Origin: Corylus avellana
Lineage: Eukaryota; Streptophyta; Magnoliopsida; Fagales; Betulaceae
NCBI RefSeq assembly: GCF_901000735.1
Contig: NC_081542.1
Location: 30,817,111 to 30,881,110 of the forward strand
Reading direction: 5' to 3'
Length of the DNA: 64,000 bases
A model generated the notes under the pieces. The model saw only the letters and a program-made list of their open reading frames with translations. It was not told the DNA's origin and did no database searches. Position 1 is the stretch's first letter, and each line of letters opens with the position of its first letter. Of the stretch, positions 1 to 11,614 are shown in pieces. A program made the position numbers and the translations under genes.

Positions 1-1023
1 ATACAAGTTCAATATCACCTTGCACCCTTAGTTGTGAATTATAATATAATTTAAACTTTGTATTGTACGGTGCACATGGATACACTTAGGCGATCCTGCG
101 ATAGGGGGCGAACGACGGAGGATCAATTGGAAACCCAACGTCATGCGCTGTTCTCTGATTGGTACCGTGACTACGTAAGACTACCGTGACGTTTAACTGT
201 TATAGACCCATTATATTTAGTTATTGGTTCATAACAACTAACAAAACTAACTTTCTTATGGTCAATTGTACGTATGTGCTAACAGGTCGATCGATTAGAC
301 GATCGACAAAGGAAGTAATTAGGTGACAAACTGGTAATGCATTGTAGAGGGCCGAAGGCCACAGCGATCAGATATAACAGATATGTGGTTAACGGAAAGC
401 TGTTTCGCACTATTGCATTCGATGCTGGAAAAAGGACCCAGAATAGCGGGGTGTGCGTGCCAACAGTTGATGGTGAAACGTATTATGGGAAGTTGACGGA
501 AATAATTAAGGTGGAGTACTTCGACAGGACTACGTATGTTTTGTTCAAGTGCGATTGGGCGGACAACACGAGGGACAGGGTGTACAAAGTAGACGAGTAT
601 GGCATACTGCTTGTCAACTTCAAAAACCTTGTCCACCGGGGCCAGGAAATTACTGATGAGCCATATGTGCTAACGTCACAAGTTGACCAAGTCTTTTACG
701 TCCAAGATGAAAGGGACCCTGATTGGGCTTGTGTTGTAAGAACTAAACCTAGGAACGTATACGACGTTGGACAAGGTGAAGGTTCTGATGATGAAAGTGT
801 CAACTACCACGAGTGTGAGCCGCTCCTATTGACCAGCAATAATGAAGTGAATCCCCAAGATGACATTGACTACATCCGACAAGACTTAGATCCGTATGTG
901 ATTTAAAAAAATTTAAAACTTTAATAATATATATCGTTCACATTATTTTGACGTATTTAATGTTATTTCTTTCTACATTGATTGGTTATTGTGGTGCATT
1001 TTTTATCTATTATATACATAATT
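1..1023 (+). mobile_element. CACTA (En/Spm) transposon fragment A
   Basis: This block carries the downstream part of a CACTA TnpD-type transposase gene on the plus strand. Bases 76-180 encode the short stretch that precedes DUF4216 in these proteins (RGRTTEDQLETQ, then DWYRDYV), and the DUF4216 domain follows at 337-906. The same order is found on the minus strand at 56965-57920, in a related but clearly diverged element. No terminal CACTA repeat is visible and the block runs into an N gap. Confidence 0.8.
337..906 (+). CDS. DUF4216 domain of CACTA transposase (C-terminal part)
   Basis: The 189-residue frame matches the DUF4216 domain at the C-terminal end of plant CACTA TnpD-type transposases. 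Diagnostic stretches are NSGVCVPTVDGETYYGKL, VLFKCDWADNTRD, YGILLVNFKNLVH, EPYVLTSQVDQVFYVQD, and PDWACVVRTKPRNVYD. The homologous minus-strand domain at 56965-57618 matches along its length with many substitutions, so this is a second CACTA family member rather than an allele. The first methionine lies inside the conserved MHCRG block, so the true exon starts upstream and this is only the last exon. It ends at a TAA at 904-906. The function of DUF4216 in transposition is not established. Confidence 0.85.
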   Translation: MHCRGPKATAIRYNRYVVNGKLFRTIAFDAGKRTQNSGVCVPTVDGETYYGKLTEIIKVEYFDRTTYVLFKCDWADNTRDRVYKVDEYGILLVNFKNLVHRGQEITDEPYVLTSQVDQVFYVQDERDPDWACVVRTKPRNVYDVGQGEGSDDESVNYHECEPLLLTSNNEVNPQDDIDYIRQDLDPYVI

Positions 1024-1123
1024 NNNNNNNNNNNNNNNNNNNNNNNNNNNNNNNNNNNNNNNNNNNNNNNNNNNNNNNNNNNNNNNNNNNNNNNNNNNNN
1101 NNNNNNNNNNNNNNNNNNNNNNN
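1024..1123. other. assembly gap (100 N)
   Basis: Exactly 100 N, as in all seven gaps of this window. The fixed size suggests an unsized scaffold join. Confidence 0.99.
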
Positions 1124-2448
1124 GAGCTCACTGCTTGTCTTCACGAGTTATCAAGAAAAGCACTTTGTAGAAGATAATAACAATAGTGGCATAATTGTAA
1201 ATTTTTTATTTTACAATGTAAAGATAAAAAATATCCTCTGAACACCACATGTCATACAAATGGTACATAGTGTTTGCCCTTATCGTTCCACGTGCCTATA
1301 ACAATTTAAGAACCAATTCGATTGTTTTTCTTTTTTTGCTGCAAGCTTTCTTGAAGATTCATGCATAGCTTTTTTTTTTTTCTTTCTTCTTTTTTCTTTT
1401 AAAAGGACACGTGTAACATGGCGTATATATCAGCGAATAGTGGATTTTTTTTTCTTGAGTTTCTTGAGCTCTGCACTTTGTTCAATTTATCTGAGAAAAA
1501 CCTTGAGAGCAGTTTCATCTTCTTTTCCTTTGAAGATTTTTATTTGAAATAAAATGACATCCGTCATCGCAGATTATCACGAGCTGGATCTGGGATCTGT
1601 TTGGTATGGATCTATACAGATTTGATTTTGGCTGGTTGATATATTGCCGGAACGTAAGATCATCACCATAACGGATTTTGATTTGGTAACAACGTAATTG
1701 TTCCCACAGACGGCGCCAAACTGTTGATGCATGATTTTTTCGTACAACAGTCTCCGAATGGTGTGATCTTCGTCCTTTGTGGCTTCTCTGATCTTCAGCT
1801 CCCATAAAATAGTAAGAGCGTCAAAGGGTCACCAGGCTGGGTGCCATGGAGGCTCTCCGATGCTTAAGTCAGTGATGTGTTTGAACAATAAGAGCATAAG
1901 TAAAATAGAGATTCAGAGATTAAAGAGCCAGCCCTGAAAACAATATGTAGCTCCCCCTTTATAGGGGTTTAGAAGTAGCTAGTGTTATAACTGATTTCTA
2001 CCGAGGATTCTGGAAGTGCCACATGAGTGAAGTGATTCATTTGTTTGATGACACGTGTTGATGACTAATGATTTGAGGCCACGTTTGTTTGTTGACTTGA
2101 AAGGGTCATGTGTGTTGTTGAGGATGGGTCAGTGATTTGTTTCTTGGTTTGATGTTTGGTAGCAGCTTGTTAACTGAGAGTCCACGTGTCCACCTTAGTG
2201 GAAGGTAATATGGTGCTGTTTGATGATATATATTACCGAGGATCCATGATGTATTATATGGGCAAAGTGATTCATGGTGGTAATGACACCTGGTGCTTGG
2301 TGTTAGCATAGTTGGTTAGTTTATTTGAGTGAAGTCATGTGTCTATGTTGTTTGTTAAATAAATAAACTATTGATCTGTTGACTTATTGGTGGCAGGTGT
2401 TGAGGGTCCTATATTATTGTTTATTTGTTGGGAAAATATGACCCAACA
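1124..2448 (-). mobile_element. 5' end of coding-poor LTR element, second copy
   Basis: This is a near-identical copy of 32282-33607. The LTR (727 bp) occupies 1722-2448 and begins TGTTGATGC and ends ACCCAACA. Just left of it, on the minus strand, is the primer-site block TGGCGCCGTCTGTGG, followed by the untranslated leader down to the N gap. The element therefore reads right to left. It is followed on the right by the same CCGTT and unique flank found at 33608, so it marks the same insertion, probably in an allelic or duplicated contig. Confidence 0.85.
1722..2448 (-). repeat. 727-bp LTR
   Basis: Third copy of the LTR also found at 26825-27551 and 32881-33607. All three are 727 bp by my coordinates. 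Confidence 0.85.
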
Positions 2449-2799
2449 CCGTTGATTCCTTAGAGGAAAATCTTGGCCTTACACATTATAATAACTCAAC
2501 TGATTATGGAGTAGGTTTCTTACTCAGTAAGAAACCAATTTGGATAAAGCCAGCCGTCATTCCACTATGACTTGGTGGTGCCCCCTTCGTCAAAGATAGC
2601 ACGACAGTGAAAACTCAATAATCATTATCCAATGCCAGCAGGCAGTAGAAGATAGAAGCATGCAAAATCTTTACCGCCTCCCAACGCGGTCTGTAAGACT
2701 CGGACCGTAAATTTGGAAGACTCGTTCAGAACCTTAGCAGCCGGCGAAATTCTTCAGAACAGAGCTGAATAAATTTTTTTGATAGCAACCTCTCCCTGC

Positions 2800-2800
<1 letters not shown>

Positions 2801-2844
<44 letters not shown>
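2801..2844. repeat. (TA)n microsatellite
   Basis: About 22 TA units just upstream of the germin-like gene start. The homologous tract at 33962-33986 is about half as long. It is a ready length marker between the two copies. Confidence 0.9.
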
Positions 2845-2845
<1 letters not shown>

Positions 2846-2912
2846 GACTTTGAATAAACCTTTCTCTACAACTCTATACTTCTTCTTGTTCCTCCCATAA
2901 ACGCAAAGAAAT

Positions 2913-3030
2913 ATGAAAATGGCGGCTACCATTCTCTTCCTAGGATTTGTAGCTCTATCTTTCACTCCTAGCTTGGCATCTGACCCAAGCCCTCTTCAAG
3001 ATTTCTGCGTTGCAGAAAAGACAAGTTCAG
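2913..3030 (+). pseudogene. germin-like protein, exon 1 only (cut by gap)
   Basis: The exon encodes a signal peptide and the start of a germin-like protein: it opens MKMAATILFLGFVALSF and reaches SDPSPLQDFCVAEKTSS. The DPSPLQDFCVA motif is the typical N-terminus of mature germin-like proteins, which are secreted cell-wall cupins. The exon stops at CAG followed by G and then the N gap, matching the exon 1 donor at 34170. It differs from the copy at 34053 by a few substitutions (MAAT versus MVAT, TSS versus TSA). The block after the gap is CACTA sequence and does not continue the gene. Confidence 0.8.
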
Positions 3031-3031
3031 G

Positions 3032-3131
3032 NNNNNNNNNNNNNNNNNNNNNNNNNNNNNNNNNNNNNNNNNNNNNNNNNNNNNNNNNNNNNNNNNNNNN
3101 NNNNNNNNNNNNNNNNNNNNNNNNNNNNNNN
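3032..3131. other. assembly gap (100 N)
   Basis: The sequence to the left is germin-like exon 1. The sequence to the right is CACTA accessory gene, so the two sides do not belong together. Confidence 0.99.
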
Positions 3132-4614
3132 TGAGGACTTGAATGTCTTGTTGGCAAGATGGTGTGACCCGAAAAATCAGGTAGGTCCGGAGTGTTTTCA
3201 GAATCTTCCATAACTTGATTGGTTTGCTTTGTTCATAGGCTTGTGATGATCGATCTCCCGTTGTTGATTATTGTCCATGTTTGGGTGTTTTCTAAAAAAA
3301 TTTAGCTTTTTTATTTTTTTTCATTTTCGTGATTCATGATGCATTGACATACAACTCAGAGATCATCATAATTTCTTCAACTCAACAATTACGAGCTTCA
3401 AAACATTTTATGAACGACATATATAGAAGTTATTTTTTAAAGAAAAACTAGGAAGAAAAAGAAAAATATTCATGCTTCTTATTTTTGAGTTGTTATTCCC
3501 CAAAAAACAACTTTTAGGAACCAAAAACAGAACATGGAAAAATGGGGAAAAAAAAAACTATCCCAATGAAGGTAGATAAATTTGATCCATGATCCATCCC
3601 AATGATCAATCTAATTTGTGTTTTGAAACAACATGATCAATTGCATATATATATATATATATATAGTAAAGAAACATATGAATATATTTGAATAGAAAGA
3701 CAAAAGGAGCAATTGGCTAGTGGAATTAATTGTAATTGTTTAGTTTCATTAATTGTAATTGGGTTATGCCTGACATTTTAAGAGTGATATACATGTAGGA
3801 GTTTGCTGCCAAGATGAAGGAATTGCGAGCAAAAAACAACACGCCTCACTACACCGGGTCGATGAGCTTCGCTAGAGCGACACATCAAGAGGTATTTATA
3901 TATCGTTACTGCATATATATATATAATCGGTTGTTTAGGTCAATTATTTTCTTAATTTTTTTTTTTTTTTTTTTTTTGTAGTGATATATTTTCTATGTAG
4001 ACCGTATCCGCGGGGGGCACTCCTCCAACTCGAGCAGAAAGTTACGTCAAGACTCACACATACAAGGAAGGTGGCTATCTGAATGACGTGGTTAGGGACA
4101 GATGTGTAAGTACTCAAGCATATATATTTTGATAAATTATTTATGATTAACGTTCCTTATACGAGATACTAACTTGTTTTTTAATGTACAGGAGAGGATG
4201 AAGGAATTGATGCCTACTGACCCGGCAAATACTAAGACCGTGACGAAAGGGACGGTACGGTGGACACCTGATGATGAGTATGCTCAGGCGCATGGAAATA
4301 AGCCTGAGTATGCTGGCAGGGTCCGCCAGCTGGGTCTGAATGTGCTGCTGGTGCGGGACAGCATACATTGATACTATACACCGTCCCAGACACGGTCTCA
4401 AAATTCTTGGAGCTCCTCGTTCTCACAGATAACAGATAGAAGAGAACTTGAAGCGGAGTGGGCAACAACAAAAAGTGCAATGGATGAGATGGCGAGGCAG
4501 ATTGAAACACAAAAAGCCCAGATAGCAGAGAAAGATGCTACGATTGAGGCTCGTTTCCACCGGATCGAGGCAATGTTCGGGTCGACGTCTGGATCTGCGC
4601 CCCCCAGAGGTAAT
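3132..4614 (+). pseudogene. CACTA accessory protein exons (Ptta/En/Spm family)
   Basis: Exon pieces separated by introns match the plant transposase (Ptta/En/Spm) family that accompanies TnpD in CACTA elements. Pieces seen are EDLNVLLARWCDPKNQVG (3133-3186), KNNTPHYTGSMSFARATHQE (to 3891), [20 protein letters not shown] (to about 4106), WTPDDEYAQAHGNKPEYAGR, then YYTPSQTRSQN and a coiled-coil tail to about 4614. Compare WCNPNYQVG and YYTPSQTRSQN in the minus-strand gene at 54646-55906. A TGA at 4369-4371 splits the LNVLLVRDSIH and YYTPSQTRS segments, so this copy is probably dead. It is likely the downstream partner of the DUF4216 fragment at 337-906. Confidence 0.7.
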
Positions 4615-5615
4615 GATATATTTTATTTTGTTTTTATAACAATTGTTAACTGTTAGAAATAACTGTTAGAAACCCCTAGTTAGAGTGGTCCATTTTAGAA
4701 CTTACGTATATTTGCATCATATTATAGAGTACATAATCATTTTTATATTGATTATTATTGGTTCACAACTCATTTGCAGGTAATGTAAAGTAAGAGTTGG
4801 GGAATGATTGTGTTGAGTTGGGCGTCACAGGGCTGGTCATCACTGTTTGTTAAGTTCTATATACATACTACTGTTTATTGTTTTGTATATAGTTAGATCA
4901 AACTATATGTTTGTTGAGACTAATTTAAACTTATTTCTGGTAGATAAGTCCAGAAATGTTTTATTGTATATTTGTTTTGCCTTGTGTTAGAACGTTTTTT
5001 CGATGTATATATATGTTTTGTTATGTGTTGTGTTGAAATGTAGTATGTGTGTTGGAATTTTGTTTAATGAAGTATGTGTTGGATATATGTTTGTTGGATA
5101 TTGGATATATATTATTAATGAAGTTGTGTTGTGTTGGATATATATATTGGATATTGGATTTTGTTTAATGAAGTTGTGTTGGATATATATATTCTTGTAA
5201 TTGCTAATGGCTGGGCTGGACCTATTACTAGCTATATTAGAAACTTGCTTAGAAGCTTGAAGTCTAGTTTAACTTGATTTTTATAAATTTGAGCTTTGTG
5301 CTGGGCAGTCATTTATGAACACTATTGAGTTTCTTGGAAGAATGTTGAAAGAAATTATGAGGTGGTGGTTTAGTTATAGTACTCTCTAGTATATTAATTA
5401 TTTGGTAGATGTACTTTGTTTTGGTTAGGTCAGAATTGATGGTTTTTGTTAGATTTTTCTTAAATGATTTTGTTACTCATAGTTGAATATTATCTATATA
5501 TGAATGTGCATAACAATGTTTTTGGATATTTCTGAATCTGAATTGAAAAATATTGCAAATCGGTGAGTGAAATTCACAATCTTATTAGCATTTTCAAATG
5601 GCTCCTTCTAGTTAG
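4615..5615. other. non-coding AT-rich tract
   Basis: No coding signal is visible. Between about 4990 and 5200 there are short recurring phrases such as TGTTGGATATAT and TTTAATGAAGTTGTGTTGG, which grade into the denser simple repeat downstream. Confidence 0.6.
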
Positions 5616-6260
5616 ATGTTTTTGGTGGATTATGTGTTGGATATTGGATTGGATTTGATTGGATTTGATTGGATTGGATTGGATTATGTATTGGATTATG
5701 TATGTGGATTATGGATGTGTATTATGTTTGTGGATTATGGATTGGATTGGATTGGATTATGGATTGGATTATGGATTATGTATATGGATTGGATTATGTA
5801 TTGAAATTGATTATGTATGTGGATTGGATTGGATTATGTATGTGGATTGGATTATGTAGGTGGATTGGATTGTATTATGGATGTGTATTATGGATTGGAT
5901 TATGAATTGTGGATTATGTAGGTGGATTATGTATGTGGATTATGGATTGTGGATTATGTAGGTGGATTATGGATTGGATTGGATTGTGGATTATGTATGT
6001 GGATTGGATTGGATTATGGATATGATTGGATTATGGATTGTGGATTATGTATTTGATTGGATTGGATTGTGGATTATGTATTTGATTGGATTGGATTGTG
6101 GATTATGTATGTGGATTATGGATTGGATTGTGGATTGTGGATTATGTAGGTGGATTATGTATGTGGATTATGGATTGGATTGGATTGTGGATTATGTATG
6201 TGGATTGGATTGGATTGGATTATGTATGTGGATGATGGATTGAAATATTTATGTGGATTA
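5616..6260. repeat. GGATT/ATGTATGT degenerate satellite
   Basis: About 600 bp consists almost wholly of GGATTGGATT, ATGGATT and ATGTATGTGGATT in varying order. The G-rich strand has no C for long distances. Open frames here (repeating WIGL, DYVCGLDW) are by-products of the repeat. It lies 3' of the CACTA exons and ends near an N gap. Confidence 0.9.
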
Positions 6261-6313
6261 GAAATATTTGAATATTGAAATTATTGTATTGGAATATTAG
6301 GAATATTGGAATT

Positions 6314-6413
6314 NNNNNNNNNNNNNNNNNNNNNNNNNNNNNNNNNNNNNNNNNNNNNNNNNNNNNNNNNNNNNNNNNNNNNNNNNNNNNNNNNNNNNNN
6401 NNNNNNNNNNNNN
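6314..6413. other. assembly gap (100 N)
   Basis: Scaffold join between the GGATT repeat and the flank of a Copia element. Confidence 0.99.
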
Positions 6414-6628
6414 GGCTGTAAGGAGCAAACCGGAGTTGGTGCTGGGATGCCAGTAGAGAGCGACGGCTAAGGGCCGTAGATCTGCAGTGAAGGACTGGAA
6501 ACAGCCATGGAAGAGGACTTGGAAGCTTCAGTGAAAGGCTAGAGGAGGTGCGGCGGCGCTAGACTAGGCTAGAAGGCCAGAAGAGGCATGCCGGGCCTGG
6601 GCCATGAGCGGGAATGGAAGTTGGTGGC

Positions 6629-6873
6629 TGTAAAGGATAATGATAATCCATCGTGATATAAACAGCAAATATTCAAATTCAAACATATTGTATCTATTAT
6701 AGATAAGCTCTCTTCTTATCATATTAGATAGACTTATCAGGATAGAGTTTCAATTGTAATTTAAATTATCTCTCTAGATCACTTAGAATTCAAATATGTA
6801 ATTCTGTTCTATATATACATACAACCTACGACTCAATTGAGTAAGGCAAAAACAACCATTTATATTCTTAACA
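6629..6873 (+). repeat. 5' LTR of Copia 1
   Basis: 245 bp, begins TGTAAAGG and ends TTCTTAACA. Confidence 0.9.
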
Positions 6874-6885
6874 TGGTATCAGAGC
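6874..6885 (+). promoter_or_regulatory. primer-binding site (tRNA-iMet type)
   Basis: TGGTATCAGAGC immediately after the LTR, the usual plant Copia primer site. Confidence 0.92.
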
Positions 6886-6908
6886 CGATTGTGACTAACG
6901 TCTCTCAA

Positions 6909-7922
6909 ATGGCTTCTGCTCCATCCTCTTCATCCGACTCAACACCCATTGCTTCATCCACTTCATCCGACTCAACCCCCATCATTTCATCCTCTTCATC
7001 CAACTCAACACCCACCCTCCATAGCCTTCAAAATTGCTTCCACCACAAACTCAAAAACGATAATTATCGTCTTTGGAAAGCCCAAGTTGTCCCTCAATTG
7101 AAGGGCGTTGACGTCTACGGATTTGTCGATGGCTCTAAACCTGCTCCACCAAAGCAAATATCCACGACTTCTACAATTGGTGTCATCACTGTTGCTAACA
7201 ATCCAGACTACAACTATTGGAATTTATAGGATAATCTAATCCTTGGAGCTCTTATTTCCTCCATAGAGGAATCTCTTATCACTCATGTGGTTAATTGTCA
7301 GACCTCCCGAGAAGTCTGGACCACACTTGAGCGTATGTTTGCTTCGCAGTCGCAAGCCAGAGCCATGCAATCTCATTTTCAACTAGCTACCTTAAATAAA
7401 GGCAGCTCTTCCGTTGTGGACTATTTCCACAAATTCACAAATCTTGTGGATACCCTAGCGGCTGTTGATGAGCCCTTAAGTGATTTTGGAAAGCTATCCT
7501 TCCTCCTCAGAGGTCTCGGCAGTGAGTATGACTCTTTTGTCACTTCGGTATACACTCGAGCGGATCCTCTCTCCATTGAGGAGCTCTGTGGGCATCTTCT
7601 TGCTCATGAACAACGCATGGAACACAATCAACCTACGGTTGATCTCTCCACCGCATATGTCAATTTTGCAGCTAAACGTGGCTCATTTCGTGGTGGTCGT
7701 GGTGGTAGATCTTCATATTTTCAGAATTCTGGCAGAGGTTATTCCTCCAATTCATTCCATCACATAAACTACCGAGGCAGGGGGCGTGGTAAAGGCCCCT
7801 CATCATATTCTCAGTCTCACCCTCTAGTGTGCCAACTCTGCCGTAAGCCTGGTCATGACGCCATTGACTGTTATCATCGCTTTGATCAAGCTTTTCACCG
7901 GGACTCAACAGCAAATTATTAG
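6909..7922 (+). pseudogene. Copia 1 Gag
   Basis: The likely start is the ATG at 6909 (MASAPSSSS); the upstream in-frame ATG overlaps the primer site. The Ser/Thr-rich N-terminus leads into a UBN2-type Gag core (MFASQSQARAMQSHFQLATL, SVVDYFHKFTNLVDTLAA) and a Gly/Arg-rich linker. A CCHC zinc knuckle follows (CQLCRKPGHDAIDC, about 7829-7870). A TAG at 7227-7229 interrupts the N-terminal half and a second TAG at 7920-7922 ends the Gag segment; the same frame resumes after both. Gag forms the virus-like particle that packages element RNA. Without readthrough this copy cannot make full Gag. Confidence 0.88.
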
Positions 7923-9305
7923 GCTCTTTTTTCGGCTTCTTCAGTAAATTCTGACTCGGCATGGTACCCAGATTCTGGAGTAACTCACCATCTAACTTCA
8001 GATCTAGCAAATCTTAACCTCAATGCTGCGACATATCCTGGATCTGAGCAAATTCGCATGGGAAACGGTAATGGTGTGTCCATTGAACACATTGGGGACA
8101 CACATCTCTCCACACCCACAACCTCTTTTCTCTTACGCAATGTTTTACATGTTCCTCTAATCACCAAAAATCTTCTTTCCGTCCACAAATTCACACTTGA
8201 TACTAATACATATATTGAGTTCCATCCTTGGTTTTTTGTGGTGAAGGAACAGGGGTCCGGGAAAATTCTTCTTCAAGGCCTGAATGATAATGGTCTCTAT
8301 AAATTACCTTCATCCGTGCAACTCCACTCCTCAGGTCAGTCGAGTCCACCTTCCTCCCATTACGTCAAGTCCAGGTCGTCTTCTTCCAGCAGCAGGTCCG
8401 GTCTTGTTCCTCCCTTGTCCTCTAGCTCCATTTCGGCGTTGGTGGGAGAACGCACTTCGTTAGTAAACTAGCATTCACGCCTAGGCCATCCAACTTTACG
8501 TTTATGCTCTAGAGTCCTAGCAAAATTTAATTTACCTGTTTTCAAGAGTCCTGACTCTTTGTCTTGTTCTGCTTGTCTTATGTCCAAATGCAAGCAATTA
8601 TCTTTTCATTTATCCTCAACACGTGTAACTCAGCCCCTAGAATTGATTTACACTGATGTATGGGGTCCTTCTCCTGTTTCTTCTTATGCTGGAAATAAAT
8701 ATTATGTTTCGTTTTTAGATGCCTTTAGTCGTTATACTTGGCTTTTACCCATGAATAACAAGAGTGATGTTTGCGCAATATTTATTCAGTTTCAGAAAAA
8801 TGTCGAACATTATTTTAATTCCAAAATTAAAATAATTCAATCTGATTGGGGGGGCGAATACCGCTCACTCTCCAAAATCCTAGCAAATCAAGGCATCTCT
8901 CATCGTCTCTCATGTCCTCATACGCATCAACAAAATGGTGCTGTCGAACGTAAACATTGTCATATTGTTGAAACTGGATTAGCTTTACTTTCTCATGCCT
9001 CCGTCCCCCTCACATATTGGAATGATGCTTTTCAAACAACTTGTTATCTCATCAATCGGATGCCTACACCTCTTTTAAAAAATTCATCACGTTATGAATG
9101 CCTTTTTCGTTGTCAGCCAGATTATTCTCTCTTACGTGTTTTGGGGTGTGTCTGTTGTCCAAATTTACGACCATATAACTCTCACAAATTGCAACCTCGT
9201 TCCCTTCCATGTGTTTTCTTAGGCTACAGCCTTCGTCATAAAGGATATCGTTGCCTTCAAATTAATTCTGGTCGTTTATATATCTCTCGAGATGTTATTT
9301 TTTAG
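7923..9305 (+). pseudogene. Copia 1 protease, pre-integrase and integrase
   Basis: The aspartic protease motif DSGVTHHLTS lies near 7972, a variant of the usual DSGATxH. The pre-integrase zinc-binding region gives HSRLGHPTLR and CSACLMSKCKQ (8472-8590). The integrase core shows the first Asp in YTDVWGP, the second in QSDWGGEYR, and the Glu in QQNGAVERKH. The second motif is normally DNGG; here Asn is Trp, which may impair activity. TAG codons interrupt the frame at 8469-8471, just before HSRLGHP where Copia proteins usually have Trp, and at 9303-9305. No frameshift is apparent. Confidence 0.88.
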
Positions 9306-9425
9306 GAAAACAAATTTCCTTTTCAAACAGTTTCTAGCATCTCATCTCAAAATCCTTCCAGCTCATTAGTCTCATCACATCCCACGTATCCTACACAATC
9401 TTTCACCCATTCCTCTCCTACTCTC

Positions 9426-11399
9426 ATGCAATCTCTAGACCCACTAGATAATACCCCTTCTTCTCTCCAAAATCAAGAAACCCACGTGATCCTTCCTACA
9501 CCCTTAGATAAAGACAACACCCAACAACCCCCAACAACTCTCTTGGATAATGACAACATTCAACCCTCAAATCACGTGCAAACCCCTTTATCTCACTCAA
9601 CCGAAATTCATGTGCAGCCACACACTCAAAATCAAGTGCAATTCTCTCCTCCCAACGTGTCTTCTTCAACTTCTGAACCTACTGCACCTTCATCTCCTAT
9701 TGCCCATAATACCCATCCCATGGTTACTAGAGCCAAAAACAAAATAACCAAGCCCAAGGTGTTCACTGATGGCACTTCCAGATATCCTATTTCTCATGCT
9801 TTGCTTGCTACAGGTGCTGTAAAAATTGTGGAACCGACTTGTTATTCTCAGGCCGTTCATGATCCAAATTGGAGACAAGCCATGAATTCCGAGTTTGATG
9901 CATTGCTCAAGAATAATACATGGCGTCTAGTTCCTTCCTCTCAAGCAAAAAATTTAGTTGGGTGCAAATGGGTATTTCGTATCAAACGGAAGGCAAATGG
10001 TTCCATTGAACGTTACAAGGCACGTTTGGTGGCTAAGGGTTTTCATCAACAAGCTGGTGTTGACTACTCTGAGACATATAGTCCAGTGGTAAAACCCACA
10101 ACGGTACGTCTTGTTCTTTCGATTGCATTCTCTTCTTGCTGGTCTATTAGACAAATAGACATCCAGAATGCCTTCTTGCATGGTTTATTGTCTGAAGAAG
10201 TGTACATGGCTCAACCTCCGGGTTTTTCGCATCCACAATTTCCCAATCATGTGTGTCGTCTCCAGAAAGCACTATATGGGTTAAAACAAGCTCCACGAGC
10301 TTGGTTCTCAAGATTGAGTACCGCATTGATCGCTCTTGGATTTACAGCCTCAAAGTCTGATTCGTCTTTATTTATTTGCAAATCCACTCATTTCATCATG
10401 TATGTTTTAATATATGTTGACGATATTATTATTACATGTTCTAAACCTAAAGCTATTGATGCATTACTTAACCATATGGAATCTGACTTTGCTGTAAAGG
10501 ATTTGGGTAATCTGAATTTTTTCTTGGGTATAGAAGTCTCAAAATTCTCAGATGGTATCACTTTGTCTCAACGGCGGTATATTCTTGACATTCTCAAGCG
10601 AACCAAAATGCTTGATGCCAAACCTGTATGCACTCCAATGGCTACATCTGAGCACTTATCAGCTTTTGAAGGAGAAGTGTTTGATGATCCTACACTCTAT
10701 CGAAGTACAATAGGTGCACTTCAATATCTCTCCATCACAAGACCGGACATTGCATTCACTGTCAATCGACTTTCTCAATTTATGCATAATCCGTTGCTAC
10801 CACATTGGCAAACTGCCAAACGTCTTTTGAGGTATCTTAAACACACACTAGAATTTGGTTTAAAAATTCAGCACTCATCCTCTCATGTTTTGCAAGCCTA
10901 TTCTGATGCGGATTGGGCTGGGTCCCGTGATGATCGTCGCTCAACTGGGGGTTATTGTGTTTTCTTGGGAACAAACCTTATTTCATGGAGTTGCAAGAAA
11001 CAAGCTACTGTTGCCAGATCTAGCACTGAAGCCGAGTACAAAGCCTTGGCCAACACTGCTGCAGAACTCTCATGGTTACAATCCTTACTATCCGAACTTG
11101 GTCTCCCAATTTCAGCACCTCCAGTGCTTTGGTGTGACAACATAGGTGCGACTTATCTTTCCAGCAATCCTGTTTTTCATGCCCGGACGAAACATGTGGC
11201 AATAGATTTTCACTTTGTCCGTGAAATGGTCGCCTCCAAAACACTTAATATTCGATTTATCTCCACCAAAGATCAAGTCGCCGATATCTTCACCAAGCCG
11301 TTATATTCTCCAAGATTTTCTACTCTCCTTGACAAGCTTCAGATTGTTTCACCCCCACTTAGCTTGAGGGGGCGTGTAAAGGATAATGATAATCCATAG
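9426..11399 (+). CDS. Copia 1 reverse transcriptase and RNase H
   Basis: The 657-residue frame starts with a Pro/Ser/Thr-rich linker. Then comes the Copia reverse transcriptase ([58 protein letters not shown], catalytic YVDDIII). The RNase H domain has [51 protein letters not shown] and [12 protein letters not shown]. All catalytic Asp/Glu positions I can identify are intact. The frame is the 3' part of the polyprotein, separated from integrase only by the TAG at 9303, and it runs into the 3' LTR. Confidence 0.93.
   Translation: MQSLDPLDNTPSSLQNQETHVILPTPLDKDNTQQPPTTLLDNDNIQPSNHVQTPLSHSTEIHVQPHTQNQVQFSPPNVSSSTSEPTAPSSPIAHNTHPMVTRAKNKITKPKVFTDGTSRYPISHALLATGAVKIVEPTCYSQAVHDPNWRQAMNSEFDALLKNNTWRLVPSSQAKNLVGCKWVFRIKRKANGSIERYKARLVAKGFHQQAGVDYSETYSPVVKPTTVRLVLSIAFSSCWSIRQIDIQNAFLHGLLSEEVYMAQPPGFSHPQFPNHVCRLQKALYGLKQAPRAWFSRLSTALIALGFTASKSDSSLFICKSTHFIMYVLIYVDDIIITCSKPKAIDALLNHMESDFAVKDLGNLNFFLGIEVSKFSDGITLSQRRYILDILKRTKMLDAKPVCTPMATSEHLSAFEGEVFDDPTLYRSTIGALQYLSITRPDIAFTVNRLSQFMHNPLLPHWQTAKRLLRYLKHTLEFGLKIQHSSSHVLQAYSDADWAGSRDDRRSTGGYCVFLGTNLISWSCKKQATVARSSTEAEYKALANTAAELSWLQSLLSELGLPISAPPVLWCDNIGATYLSSNPVFHARTKHVAIDFHFVREMVASKTLNIRFISTKDQVADIFTKPLYSPRFSTLLDKLQIVSPPLSLRGRVKDNDNP
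11361..11374 (+). promoter_or_regulatory. polypurine tract of Copia 1
   Basis: AGCTTGAGGGGGCG abuts the 3' LTR and would prime plus-strand synthesis. Confidence 0.85.
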
Positions 11400-11614
11400 T
11401 GATATAAACAGCAAATATTCAAATTCAAACATATTGTATCTATTATAGATAAGCTCTCTTCTTATCATATTAGATAGACTTCTCAGGATAGAGTTTCAAT
11501 TGTAATTTAAATTATCTCTCTAGATCACTTAGAATTCAAATATGTAATTCTGTTCTATATATACATACAGCCTACGACTCAATTGAGTAAGGCAAAAACA
11601 CCATTTATATTATT
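11375..11614 (+). repeat. 3' LTR of Copia 1 (cut by gap)
   Basis: 240 bp matching the 5' LTR with about five differences. Its last bases diverge just before the N run. Confidence 0.9.

Larger units (their letters stand above)
6629..11614 (+). mobile_element. Copia LTR retrotransposon 1, nearly full length
   Basis: The 5' LTR is 6629-6873 and the 3' LTR starts at 11375 and is cut by the gap at 11615. The primer site TGGTATCAGAGC directly follows the 5' LTR and a polypurine tract (CTTGAGGGGGCG) directly precedes the 3' LTR. Gag, protease, integrase, reverse transcriptase and RNase H follow in Copia order in one reading frame. I count about five differences between the LTRs, so it is fairly young. 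The frame has internal TAG codons at 7227, 7920, 8469 and 9303. A target-site duplication cannot be checked because the right end is lost. Confidence 0.95.

Noticed and set aside
5659..6243. Several overlapping open frames rich in Trp, Gly, Asp and Tyr
   Set aside because: They arise from the GGATT/ATGTATG simple repeat in every forward frame.
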